NCBI RefSeq assembly: GCF_000504305.1 | Contig: NZ_KI632512.1 | Location: 3,226,404-3,290,403, forward strand | DNA length: 64,000 nt | Source of the DNA: Nitratidesulfovibrio termitidis HI1 | GTDB taxonomy: Bacteria; Desulfobacterota; Desulfovibrionia; Desulfovibrionales; Desulfovibrionaceae | Direction of reading: 5' to 3' | Part shown: piece by piece, positions 52,701-60,844 of the stretch | Numbering within the stretch: position 1 is the stretch's first letter | Layout: each line of letters starts with the position of its first letter | The notes under the pieces: model-generated | What the model was told of the DNA's origin: nothing | Database searches by the model: none | The model's input: the letters and a program-made list of their open reading frames with translations, nothing else | Program-made: the position numbers and the translations under genes

Positions 52701-53309
52701 GGGCACCACCACCGTGCGCCGCAGGATGAGGATGATCAGCACCACCAGCACGACCCCCACCAGGGTCACCCGCACGGCGCTTTCGCGCACCATGGCGGAC
52801 AGGGCGTCGTTGATGCCGCGCGGCGAAACCATCACCACCACGCTGCCGATCTCTTCACCCAGGTGGGCCAGCACCTCGCGCTCGGTGATGAAGTCGCTCA
52901 GAGAGTCGCCCCCGGAGTCACCGTTGGTGGTGCCGTTGATGGTGCCGTTGATGGCGCCGCTCCACGGTACGGGGCGCCAGTCGCCGTCGCGCTGCATGCC
53001 GCCGAGCAGGGTGGTGCCGTCGCGCTCGAACAGGGCCACCGCGTACACCCGCTGGTCTTCCATTTCCGCCGCGATGACGGCGGCAATGGACACGGCGTCC
53101 AGGTTCCACGCGGGCACCTGAAGCTGGCGCGCCACGCGCACGGCCTGACGCCGCGCGAAGTCTTCTATGTCGCGGTGCAGTTTGCCGCTGGCGGCGGTGT
53201 AGTCCATGACCATGAACACCACCAGCATGACGGTGGTGACCAGCGTGATCAGCAGGCCGAGCCGGGTCTGGATGCCGGTGAGCAGATGGCGTGGAGCCTT
53301 GTGGGGCAT
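49797..53309 (-). CDS. Hybrid sensor histidine kinase with pseudo-receiver, receiver and HPt
   Basis: A 1170-residue inner-membrane kinase. TM1 (about 14-34) and TM2 (about 175-200) flank a periplasmic loop; HAMP and coiled coil follow, then HisKA with the phospho-His in [15 protein letters not shown] (near 290) and a HATPase. Next is a receiver-like domain where the phospho-Asp is missing ([11 protein letters not shown]), a normal receiver ([11 protein letters not shown] ... [12 protein letters not shown] near 905) and a C-terminal HPt ([13 protein letters not shown]). It looks like a multistep phosphorelay of the ArcB/BarA type with an unknown input. The receiver contains an in-frame 18-bp repeat coding DVTDAT. 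No response regulator is adjacent. Confidence 0.87.
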   Translation of the reverse strand: MPHKAPRHLLTGIQTRLGLLITLVTTVMLVVFMVMDYTAASGKLHRDIEDFARRQAVRVARQLQVPAWNLDAVSIAAVIAAEMEDQRVYAVALFERDGTTLLGGMQRDGDWRPVPWSGAINGTINGTTNGDSGGDSLSDFITEREVLAHLGEEIGSVVVMVSPRGINDALSAMVRESAVRVTLVGVVLVVLIILILRRTVVVPVAGLALVARKVAEERNYALRAARHGRDEIGRLVDAFNTMLEQVERHERQLTVQQGELERMVRERTTALDTAQARVERASRAKSEFLAGVTHELRTPMNAVIGMVDITLGTDLAPKQREYLNLVRSSARSLLGVVNGVLDFSKLEAGRLTLESIPFRTRDLLEEVTDLFHDRLAVKDIELVVDIDTGVPPVLVGDPLRLRQILINLAANAFKFTERGEVVIRVGLADARPVTRGDADAGTEHAPEAATNGATDGTTDLARFAVPHGVGVQLAFSVRDTGIGIAPEARERLFESYSQADVSVSRRFGGTGLGLSIVRALVQLMGGDVGVESEPGRGSTFRFTARFGLPQEQEAPTPPPPQLAGKLALVAEANPACARVLARLLAQLGVRCQVAPDVAALRTGLHNGPTPVIAPEHVTDHMAGQMDTKATDHAGSAPRGGQDAHTTPTAWDFVLCGLYLPVIGSTNEGPSVPLAAPECASEQGDIPSACAASTILMHLREEGVAVPPLLVAAAMGREPDAETAARLGVLAVLIKPVKLNALREAALRAVSPEAARCAATGARDCPRPAAVLPAAASRNIGAGAATLHRPAIGSPAAPPAKAAPNKSAPARSDLSDPALHGARILLVDDNAINRAVATEMLLAAGMAVEAVPSGEAALDTLARNVRPTGVADATDVTDATDVTDARDVSFDAVLLDIQMPGMDGYQTAAAIRARNASGGLRLRPGAPVIAFTARVEGEDEEALHLAGIVGRLAKPVERQELLATLRRHLPARPAADATEPKEGAESADVGTARPALAPPQPQTANGKPATGHRPAPEDLPPSLPGLDVTSGVRRMNGKAWLYLRVLGSFVAAYSGAGEEVRALVAAAAKRPDPVGPDATAAAWRALSERAHAMAGAAGSISANEVHEAARALEHLGLLLAGDLPSGGENETDTASARHATVPSVNDLVERFDAAVRTTCRSIHTLLDTHGG
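50661..50700. repeat. 9/18-bp tandem repeat inside receiver domain
   Basis: ATCCGTCAC and ATCCGTCGC alternate at least four times, coding on the minus strand for DVTDAT. The tract sits in the loop just before the [12 protein letters not shown] strand of a histidine-kinase receiver domain. The unit is a multiple of three. Confidence 0.8.
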
Positions 53310-53456
53310 GCGGCGTCCCTTGTGCGTGCCATTTGTGTGCGCCCTCTCCGTATGCGCAAGGAGAGGCTGCCAGGGATGGGCCGGTTGCGCCGTCCCCGTG
53401 CTGCTGGCGTCCTCCGCCGCGAAGGGGCGGGGCGCAAGGCGGGCGTACCGGCGAGC

Positions 53457-55190
53457 CTAGCCTGTTTTGCCGCTTCGCACAACGCGCAGCAGCGCGCGGG
53501 CGTCCCTGCTGCGGCAGCACAACGAAAGGCCCAGGTACAGCACGGCGGCCAGGGGCACCCCCAGGGCCAGGCGTGCGGCAGGATGCAGGACCGGTGCGGC
53601 CCACGCCGTGTCGGCGCCTGCCCCCGCCAGCCACCATGCGGGCAGGCAGGCCGCGCAGGCCAGCACCCCGTGCAGCAGGGCGGCGCGCGGGTGCAGGTCC
53701 ACATGGACGCCGCCGCGCCGCAGGGCCAGGACCAGGCAGGCCATGTTGACCCATGCCGCGCAACTGGCGGCCAGGGCGGGTCCGGCCACCCCCAGCGGGC
53801 CCAGCAGCAGCGCGCCAAGGCCCAGCGTCACCACCACCGACGCCAGCCCCGCCGCCACCGGAGCGCCCGTTGCCTGCCGGGCGTTGCAGGCGGCCAGCAG
53901 CGGGCGGGTGACGGCGAAGGCGGGGATGCCCGGCGCATAGGCCAGCAACGCGGCCACGGTGGCGTCCACGGCCTGACGGCCGAAGGCCCCGTGGCCGAAC
54001 AGCAGGGCCACCAGCGGCGCGGCCACGGCCGCGAGGCCCAGGGCCGAGGGCAGGCTGATGAACAGGGAAAGACGCAGGGCATCCCCCAGAATTCTGCGGA
54101 AGCCGTCGTGCGGGTGCGCGGTGCCGGGTGGGCCGGGTGGAGAGGACGGGCCGGGTGGGCCGAATGGGGTGGACGGGCCGAATGAGCCGGGTGGAGAGGA
54201 CGGGCCGACTGGGGCGGAAGAGCCTGACAGGGCGGGCAGGGCTGCCACGCCCACGGCCACGCCGAAGACCCCCAGCGGGAACTCCATCAGCCGTTCCGCA
54301 TAGTACAGCGCGGTGACGCTGCCTTCGGACAGGAACGAGGCCAGCAGGGTGCAGGCCAGCACGTTGAGCTGCTGGGCGGATGCGCCGAACACCCCGGCGG
54401 GCAGGGCGCGGGCCGCGCCGCTCGCCTGCGGGTCGCTGGGGGGCAGGGGGGCGCGCCAGCGCAGCCCCAGGCGGTGCAGTGCGGGCAGTTGCAGGCCCAA
54501 CTGGGCAACGCCGCCCGCCAGCACGCCGCAGGCCAGCAGGGTGGCCGCGTCGCCGAACCCGGCCAGGGCCAGCCCCCCCGTGGCCATGACGACCAGATTG
54601 AGCACCGCCGGGGCCAGCGCGGGGGGCAGAAAGCGCCCGTGGGCGTGCAGCATGCCCGCGCACAGCGCGGTGCAGGTGGCGGCCACCGCGTATGGCAGGC
54701 AGATGCGCAGGAGGTGCGCGGCCCGTTCCGCCACGCCCGGCGGCACGTCCGGCAGACTGCTGCCGGGCGCGCCAAAGCCGGGGGCCAGCAGCAAGGCCAG
54801 GGGATGGGCCAGGGCCATGCCCGCAAGGCACAGCAGGGCCAGCGGCAACAGTGCGCGCAGCAGCACCCCGCGCCCGAAGGCGAAGGCCCGCGCATCGCCT
54901 TCCTGCTTGCGCAGGCGCACGAAGGCGGGGGTGAAGGCCAGCGACACCGCTCCTTCGCCCAGCAGGCGGCGCATGAGGTTGGGCAGGCGGAAGGCCACGA
55001 AGAAGGCGTCGGCCCCGGCGCCCGCGCCCAGAATGTGCGCGGTCAGCGCATCGCGCGCGTAGCCCAGCACCCGCGACACCAGCGTGGCCCCGGCCACGGT
55101 GGCGGCGTTGCGGGCCAGGGCCGGGTTGTCCGCAGCCGTGTTGCCCGGGTTGGTGCTGGCCGGGTCGGCCTGGGTTGTGGGTGGCGTCAT
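53457..55190 (-). CDS. murJ: Lipid II flippase MurJ
   Basis: A 577-residue polytopic protein of the MviN/MurJ family, which flips the peptidoglycan precursor lipid II across the inner membrane. About fourteen helices are visible, starting with VAGATLVSRVLGYARDALTAHILGAG and the RLPNLMRRLLGEGAVSLAFTPAF block. A Ser/Pro/Gly-rich loop (about 315-355) is coded by degenerate repeats at about 54120-54230. The first 25 residues are an Asn/Thr-rich extension. Start ATG 55190 is the likely one. It is upstream of the histidine kinase on the same strand, 150 bp away, so a shared transcript is possible. Confidence 0.93.
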   Translation of the reverse strand: MTPPTTQADPASTNPGNTAADNPALARNAATVAGATLVSRVLGYARDALTAHILGAGAGADAFFVAFRLPNLMRRLLGEGAVSLAFTPAFVRLRKQEGDARAFAFGRGVLLRALLPLALLCLAGMALAHPLALLLAPGFGAPGSSLPDVPPGVAERAAHLLRICLPYAVAATCTALCAGMLHAHGRFLPPALAPAVLNLVVMATGGLALAGFGDAATLLACGVLAGGVAQLGLQLPALHRLGLRWRAPLPPSDPQASGAARALPAGVFGASAQQLNVLACTLLASFLSEGSVTALYYAERLMEFPLGVFGVAVGVAALPALSGSSAPVGPSSPPGSFGPSTPFGPPGPSSPPGPPGTAHPHDGFRRILGDALRLSLFISLPSALGLAAVAAPLVALLFGHGAFGRQAVDATVAALLAYAPGIPAFAVTRPLLAACNARQATGAPVAAGLASVVVTLGLGALLLGPLGVAGPALAASCAAWVNMACLVLALRRGGVHVDLHPRAALLHGVLACAACLPAWWLAGAGADTAWAAPVLHPAARLALGVPLAAVLYLGLSLCCRSRDARALLRVVRSGKTG

Positions 55191-55204
55191 GCCGGGTCCT
55201 TACG

Positions 55205-55256
55205 TACGCGGGTGATGGGGCGTACGTGGGTGATGGAGCGTGCGGGGTATGGGGCG
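55205..55256. repeat. Tandem 18-bp repeats in murJ upstream region
   Basis: TACGCGGGTGATGGGGCG (55205-55222) and TACGTGGGTGATGGAGCG (55223-55240) are followed by a degenerate third copy (55241-55256). They lie just upstream of murJ, in a 443-bp gap (55191-55633) shared with the divergent GGDEF-EAL gene; nothing else in the gap supports a gene. Confidence 0.7.
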
Positions 55257-55633
55257 TGGTCGCCCGGCGCGCAGTGTAGCGCAGCGCCCCCGGCCTGGGA
55301 ACCCGGCGGCCTTTGCCGGAATGCGGGCGGCGGATACCGGAAAACCGTCCGGAAATTCCGGATCGCCATGTCCGAACCGTGAAGGCGGATCCGCAGCCGT
55401 GGCGAACATATCACGAAATCGGGGTGTTGCGATGCAGGGCTGGCGCGGCCCCGACCGGTTGCGGGAGTTGTTATTTCCGGCGGCTTGTATTACGCCCACC
55501 TGACGGGCCGTTGCGGCCCCGCCGAAAAGTCGAACAGACGAGTTGACGAGCACTTATCCTTCGGCCGCCCGCGTGGTGGGCCGCACGCGCGTGGCACGCG
55601 CGGCAAGCTGGCAAGGCATAGGGGGTATGCCGC

Positions 55634-57646
55634 GTGAGCGACCAGAAGGGACAGGACTCTGCGGAGAACGTGTGGCACGCCGCAGCCACCGGGAACGGCC
55701 AGGCGCCGGACCCGGTGGGCGAACACGCCCCGCGCCCCGGCGGCACGCCGCATGATGCCGGGCGGGATCCCCTGCCCGATCTGCCCCCGCCCACCGCGCC
55801 CCTTTCCGCCGTGGCTTCCGGCCACGCCCCCCATGCCTCGCCGCAGATTTCCCCGGACCCCGCGACCGCCCCTGCACCCGCCCCTGCACCCTATGACGAC
55901 GCCCCCTCCCGCGCCCGTCACGCCGTGCCCTTTCCGCATGCCCCGTCCCACCTGCCAGAGGGCGACACCGCACAGAGCTTCCGCGTGCTGGCCGATCACC
56001 TGGCCGACTGGGAAAGCTGGGAGGACGCCAGCGGCAAGGTGGTGTTCGTCACCCCCGCCTGCCAGCGCATCACCGGCTATTCCCTGGAATCGTTCCGCGC
56101 TAACGCCCGGTTCATCGAGGGCATCATGCACCCCGAGGATCTGCCCCTGTGGCGCAAGCACCGCGACATGGTGGCGTCCGGCGCGGAGATGGTCGAGGTG
56201 GAGGTGCGCGTGCGCACCCAGGACGGTCGCGAACGCTGGCTGGCCTGCACCAGCCGCCGCCTGCACGACGCCGATGGCGCGTCGCTGGGGGTGCGCTTCA
56301 GCGGGCGCGACGTCACCGACCGCAAGATCATGCTTACCCAGATGAAGCACCAGGCCTGGCACGACCCGCTCACCGGGTTGCCCAACCGCGCCCTGTGCCT
56401 GGACCGCATCGACCGTTCGCTGCACCGCGCCCGGCGCGGGGCGGACAACGTGTGCGCCGTGGCCTTCCTGGACCTGGACCGCTTCAAGGTGGTCAACGAT
56501 TCCATGGGCAACGCCGCGGGTGACCAGGTGCTGCGCGAGGTGGCCCGCCGTCTGGCCGAGAACACTCGCACCATCGACACCGTGTCGCGCCTGGGCAGCG
56601 ACGAATTCATCCTGCTGCTGGACGAGGTGCGCTCTGAAGAAGAAGCCCTGATCACGGTGCGGCGCATCTGCGCCTCTATCGAGCCGCCGCTGGAGGTGGC
56701 GGGCCGCCAGATCCGCATTTCCGCCAGCGTGGGCGTGGTGATGAACCGGGGCGGCGGCAACGCCGACGAGATGCTGCGCAACGCCAACATCGCCATGCAC
56801 CACGTGAAGGAACACGGCGGCGACGGCATGGCGGTGTTCCAGCCTTCCATGCTCGAGCAGGCCATGAACCTGATGCAACTGGAAATCGACCTGCACAGGG
56901 CGCTGGACAACAACGAATTCTTCCTGGTCTACCAGCCCATCATGTCGCTGCACGATCGCAAGCTGACCGGGTTCGAGGCGCTGGTGCGCTGGAACCACCC
57001 GGACCGGGGCATCGTGGGGCCGTCGGAATTCATTCCCGTGTCCGAATCCACCGGGCAGATCCACCAGGTGGGGCGCTGGGTGCTGGCAGAGGCGTGCCGG
57101 GCCCTGGGCGCCTGGCGCGAACAGCAGCCCTCCATGCGCGGCGTGGTCATGCACGTGAACCTTTCGGCGCGGCAGCTTTCACAGCCGGGCCTTGTGGAAC
57201 AGGTGGCCGCCGTGCTGCGTGAAACGGGCCTGCCCGCCAGGTGCCTGAAGCTGGAAGTGACCGAAACCATGCTGATGGAAAACCCGGACTACGCCAACAT
57301 GGTGTTGCGCAGGCTGAAGGAAATCGGCGTGCGGCTGTGCATCGACGACTTCGGCACCGGGTATTCCTCGCTCAGCTACCTGCAACAGTTCCCCATCGAC
57401 ACCCTGAAGGTGGACCAGAGCTTCGTGGCGCGCATGTGCCGCGAGCCGGGGCATTTCAAGATCGTGCAGGCCGTGGTGGCGCTGGCGCACAGCCTTGGCC
57501 TGGACGTGGTGGCCGAGGGCGTGGAGGAAGAGGAACAGCGCATCATGCTGTCCGAACTTTCGTGCGAGGGCGGCCAGGGCTATCTGTTCTCGCGCCCCGT
57601 GCCGGGCGAGGACGTGCCCGCCATGTTCGGACCCAAGGGGCACTAG
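55634..57646 (+). CDS. PAS-GGDEF-EAL cyclic-di-GMP protein
   Basis: A 670-residue protein with GTG start at 55634. After a Pro/Ala-rich 110 residues, a PAS domain (about 120-230) precedes a GGDEF domain (about 240-400) and an EAL domain (about 415-665). The diguanylate-cyclase signature is GSDEF (near 319), a tolerated variant of GGDEF. The phosphodiesterase motif EALVRWNHP (near 446) and FGTGYSSL (near 575) are intact. No membrane segment was seen. The enzyme could make or break cyclic di-GMP, with the PAS domain as input. It has a GTG start and no strong upstream ribosome-binding site. Confidence 0.9.
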   Translation: MSDQKGQDSAENVWHAAATGNGQAPDPVGEHAPRPGGTPHDAGRDPLPDLPPPTAPLSAVASGHAPHASPQISPDPATAPAPAPAPYDDAPSRARHAVPFPHAPSHLPEGDTAQSFRVLADHLADWESWEDASGKVVFVTPACQRITGYSLESFRANARFIEGIMHPEDLPLWRKHRDMVASGAEMVEVEVRVRTQDGRERWLACTSRRLHDADGASLGVRFSGRDVTDRKIMLTQMKHQAWHDPLTGLPNRALCLDRIDRSLHRARRGADNVCAVAFLDLDRFKVVNDSMGNAAGDQVLREVARRLAENTRTIDTVSRLGSDEFILLLDEVRSEEEALITVRRICASIEPPLEVAGRQIRISASVGVVMNRGGGNADEMLRNANIAMHHVKEHGGDGMAVFQPSMLEQAMNLMQLEIDLHRALDNNEFFLVYQPIMSLHDRKLTGFEALVRWNHPDRGIVGPSEFIPVSESTGQIHQVGRWVLAEACRALGAWREQQPSMRGVVMHVNLSARQLSQPGLVEQVAAVLRETGLPARCLKLEVTETMLMENPDYANMVLRRLKEIGVRLCIDDFGTGYSSLSYLQQFPIDTLKVDQSFVARMCREPGHFKIVQAVVALAHSLGLDVVAEGVEEEEQRIMLSELSCEGGQGYLFSRPVPGEDVPAMFGPKGH

Positions 57647-57829
57647 GTCGGGCTTGCCCGCCCCCGCCCCGCGCCGTTCTGGTGCGGATGCCCGGCAGGT
57701 GCCGGCACCGGGGGTGTTTCCCCCATGCGCTTTCGGGACCAACCCCCTTTCGCAGCGGCTCTTCCGCGGTGTATGCTGGCCGGACGCGGGAAGGATTCTT
57801 GCCCCGCGCCACGCATCCAAGGAGCCATC

Positions 57830-58285
57830 ATGCGTCATGTGGAGTGGTCGAACCGGTTCAGCGTGGGCGTTCCCGAACTGGACGCCCAGCATGTCCGCAT
57901 CATCGAACTGCTGAACGACATGGCCGAGGCCGCCGCCAGCCCGGAGGACGGCAGCCGCCTGCGTGCCGTGCTGTCCGGCCTGAAGGCCCATGCCGCCGCG
58001 CATTTTTCGGCCGAAGAAGCCGTGGTGCGCCAGGTGGCCCCGGAACTGCTGGCCTTTCATCAGGGCGAACACCTGAAGTTTCTTTCGCGGGTGCGCGAAT
58101 TCACGCTGGCCCTCGACGAGGACGCCCACCCGCCCATGCTGCCGCTGGAGATGTTCCACTTCCTGAAGTCGTGGTTCGAAGACCACATCCTGGGCGTGGA
58201 CATGCAGTATGCGGCGCGGCTGCGCCACGGCTTCGACGGGGGGGCTGGCCCGGTCACGGGGACGGATCCCGGCCAGCCGGAATAG
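57830..58285 (+). CDS. Bacteriohemerythrin
   Basis: A 151-residue non-haem diiron oxygen-binding protein. The ligands are recognised in H21 (ELDAQHVRI), HAAAHFSAEE, HQGEHLKFL and HILGVDMQY, in the order seen in DcrH-like hemerythrins. In anaerobes such proteins sense or scavenge oxygen or help chemotaxis. It is a stand-alone domain without an output module. ATG 57830 has AAGGAG at 57819-57824. A 183-bp gap separates it from the cyclic-di-GMP gene. Confidence 0.93.
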   Translation: MRHVEWSNRFSVGVPELDAQHVRIIELLNDMAEAAASPEDGSRLRAVLSGLKAHAAAHFSAEEAVVRQVAPELLAFHQGEHLKFLSRVREFTLALDEDAHPPMLPLEMFHFLKSWFEDHILGVDMQYAARLRHGFDGGAGPVTGTDPGQPE

Positions 58286-58443
58286 CCCGCCGCGCATCCC
58301 CCCGGAGAGGGGGGAGGGCGCATCCGCAGACATCCGGCCGCCGTGGGCGGCCGCTGCGTTTTCGTGCCGTTCGTCCTTTCGTGCAGGCCGTGCCGCATGC
58401 GCGCACGTGTCTGTCCGCGTTCATCCGCACACAGGGAGGCCCC

Positions 58444-59223
58444 GTGCTGCTCAAACTGTATTCCTGGAACGTCAACGGCATCCGCGCCCTGAGCGGCAAG
58501 CCGGAATGGAACTGGTTCGCCGGGTGCGACGGCCACATCGTGGGCCTGCAGGAAACCAAGGCCGAGCCGGAACAGGTGCCCGCCGCCCACCGCGATCCGG
58601 AGGGCTGGAAGGCGTGGTGGCTGGCCTCGCGGGTGAAGAAGGGCTACTCCGGGGTGGCCGTGTTCAGCCGGGTGGAACCGCTGGCCGTGCACCTGGACAT
58701 GCCCGACCCCGCCTGGCAGGGCGAAGGCCGGTGCATCCATCTGGAATTTCCGGCCTTCCACTATTTCAACATCTACTTTCCCAACGGCGGGCAGGGCGAA
58801 GAACGCCTGAACTACAAGCTGGGCTTCTACGACGCCTTCCTGAACCACGCCGAAGAGTTGCGCCGCCACAAGCCCATCGTGGTCTGCGGCGACTTCAACA
58901 CCGCGCACCGGCCCATCGACCTTGCCCGACCCAAGGACAACGAGGGCATCTCCGGCTTTCTGCCCATCGAACGGGCCTGGATGGACCGCTTCACGGCGGC
59001 GGGCTACGTGGACACCTTCCGGCTGGTGCAGGGCGACACGCCCCACGCCTATTCGTGGTGGTCGTACAAGACCCGCGCCCGCGAACGCAACGTGGGCTGG
59101 CGCATCGACTATTTCTTCGTGTCCGAGGAACTGCGCGGCGCGGTGCGCGACGCATGGATAGACATGCACGTCATGGGGTCGGACCACTGCCCGGTGGGGC
59201 TGGCGCTGGACGTGGACATGTAG
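58444..59223 (+). CDS. xth: Exodeoxyribonuclease III
   Basis: A 259-residue AP endonuclease of the ExoIII/XthA type. Asn7 (WNVNGIRA), the catalytic Glu in LQETKAE (near 37), GDFNTAHRPIDL and the terminal GSDHCPVGL are all present. It repairs abasic sites and 3'-blocked ends. GTG at 58444 is chosen because GGGAGG lies at 58434-58439. Length is normal. It is transcribed alone and ended by the hairpin at 59405-59444. Confidence 0.95.
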   Translation: MLLKLYSWNVNGIRALSGKPEWNWFAGCDGHIVGLQETKAEPEQVPAAHRDPEGWKAWWLASRVKKGYSGVAVFSRVEPLAVHLDMPDPAWQGEGRCIHLEFPAFHYFNIYFPNGGQGEERLNYKLGFYDAFLNHAEELRRHKPIVVCGDFNTAHRPIDLARPKDNEGISGFLPIERAWMDRFTAAGYVDTFRLVQGDTPHAYSWWSYKTRARERNVGWRIDYFFVSEELRGAVRDAWIDMHVMGSDHCPVGLALDVDM

Positions 59224-59404
59224 CGGGCGGGCGCGGCGGCGGGGTTGGCGATGGAACTGCCCGTGGCCCGACGGCTGGCGCGCACGGCGTCCGACCCGCA
59301 GGCGCACGGGCGTGCGCGACGGGCTCACGCGGGGCGCACCGGTAGGGTGCAACCCGTGCGACCGATTCAATGGGCGCAAGGTTGCGGACCACACGCGAAA
59401 AATG

Positions 59405-59446
59405 AAGGGGCATGCCCGCCATGATGGCGACGGGCATGCCCCTTTT
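59405..59446 (+). terminator. Intrinsic terminator of xth
   Basis: A 14-bp perfect stem (AAGGGGCATGCCCG at 59405-59418 with its complement at 59431-59444) is followed by TT, giving CCCCTTTT. It may also work from the other side for the small minus-strand gene that follows. Confidence 0.85.
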
Positions 59447-59453
59447 GCGTGCG

Positions 59454-59645
59454 CTATTTGCAGGCGGCGGGAACGGCAACCCCGCCGAGCCCGGCGAGGA
59501 TGTGGTTCAGCGCTTCGCACAGGTCGGTCGACAGGTGCGTGTCGCTGCCCAGCAGTTGCACCACCTCGGTCACCGAGGCGTCCACCGGCACGGGCACGCC
59601 CGATTCACGGGCCAGCCGGATGAGTTCTTCGCGTATTTCGCGCAT
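59454..59645 (-). CDS. Small protein of 63 residues, unknown
   Basis: Starts at ATG 59645 with GAGGGG a few nt upstream. The product is a short amphipathic helical protein (REIREELIRLARE, EVVQLLGSDTHLSTDLCEALNHILAGLG) with one Cys near each end. It shows no signal peptide. The good ribosome-binding site and the terminator-like hairpin just beyond its end support a real gene. Function unknown. Confidence 0.5.
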   Translation of the reverse strand: MREIREELIRLARESGVPVPVDASVTEVVQLLGSDTHLSTDLCEALNHILAGLGGVAVPAACK

Positions 59646-59900
59646 TGAGGCCCCCCTCAAGGACAATATGCCGCCGGGACGTGGCTGCCAGCCATTCCTG
59701 CCGCTTCGGAGACGTGTCAGCCATGCGGGCTGCTGGCCGAGGCGAACGGAAACGATTGGGGCGGGCCGTGCCGCCCGGTGACGCAGGGAAGTTTTCCCCC
59801 TATCCGCACCGGCCATGAAATGCAAGCACCCCCCCCCGCGCGCGGCGGTGTCCGGTATGTCGCACGGCACATGTCCGTGCGTCCATCCATCCCGCATGAT

Positions 59901-59929
59901 TTGACATGCACGGGCGCGTCGGCCATAGT
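59901..59929 (+). promoter_or_regulatory. Promoter of frdCAB
   Basis: TTGACA (59901-59906) and CATAGT (59924-59929) are spaced 17 bp, about 240 nt before the start of frdC. A 7-bp hairpin CGCACGG/CCGTGCG lies upstream at 59861-59881. The leader (about 59936-60177) is long and holds no gene that I can support. Confidence 0.6.
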
Positions 59930-60177
59930 CCAGCGCACAGGAAAAGGTATGGAAATTGGGTGGTTGGGCAGTCAATCCGCCGAATTGCAGTGGAAGCTCT
60001 CCAACCCGGCCGTGCGCGCTTCGCCGCTTGTCCGCCTGTCCCGCGCGCCCTGTATCATCCCGATTTTCCTGCCCCGCCGCCGTCACCATCTGCCCGGCGC
60101 TGTCCAGCTTTGACCAGTTCTGTCGTTCTGGTTGGCATTGCCCGGCCCTGACCGTCTCAGGTTCGCAAGGAGGCTCA

Positions 60178-60831
60178 ATGGAAACGGACTGCATCGCCCC
60201 GGCCCGGCCACGATCCCGCGCCGACGGCTGGCTCGACTGGGTGCAGATGGCCACGGGGGCGGCGCTGGCGCTGTTCGCCTGCATGCACATGATGCTGCTT
60301 TCCACCGTGCTGTTCGGCGCGGGCGCCCTGAACGGGATGTCCGCCGTCATGGACGCGCTGCACCTGGAAACCGTGGGCGGCATCGGCATTGCCATCGTGT
60401 TCTGCGTTCACGCCACGGTGGCCGCCCGCAAGATTCCCTTCAAGGCCGCGCAGGCCGCCACCGCCTGGCGCCACGCGCGCCTGCTGCACCACCCGGAAAC
60501 CTGGGCCTGGGTCGCGCAGGTGGTCACCGCGTTCATCCTTGCGGTGTTCATCACCATCCACATCTGGACGGGGCTTACCGACCTGCCGGTACAGGCGCTG
60601 AAAAGCGCCGTGCGCGTGCAGCATGGCGGCTGGTTCTGGGTGTTTCTGCTGGTGCTGCCCGCTCTGGCGCTGCATCTGGTCATCGGGGCGTGGCGCGCCG
60701 GGGTGAAGTGGGGCGTCATCACCCGCGAGAATCGTGCCGCCATCACCCGCAAGGGCCTGTACCTGATTGCCGGGTTCCTGTGCCTGTCGCTGTTCACCCT
60801 GCTGCGTTTCCGACTGCTGTCGCTGGACTAG
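60178..60831 (+). CDS. frdC: Fumarate reductase cytochrome b subunit
   Basis: A 217-residue membrane subunit with five helices and four histidines positioned as haem ligands (H37, H78, H128, H166), as in the di-haem enzymes of Wolinella and other epsilon/delta-proteobacteria. It takes electrons from menaquinol. ATG 60178 has AAGGAGG just upstream. Only 13 bp separate it from frdA. It belongs to the frdCAB operon, and its presence agrees with fumarate respiration or succinate oxidation. Confidence 0.93.
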   Translation: METDCIAPARPRSRADGWLDWVQMATGAALALFACMHMMLLSTVLFGAGALNGMSAVMDALHLETVGGIGIAIVFCVHATVAARKIPFKAAQAATAWRHARLLHHPETWAWVAQVVTAFILAVFITIHIWTGLTDLPVQALKSAVRVQHGGWFWVFLLVLPALALHLVIGAWRAGVKWGVITRENRAAITRKGLYLIAGFLCLSLFTLLRFRLLSLD

Positions 60832-60844
60832 GAGGCACGTACCC

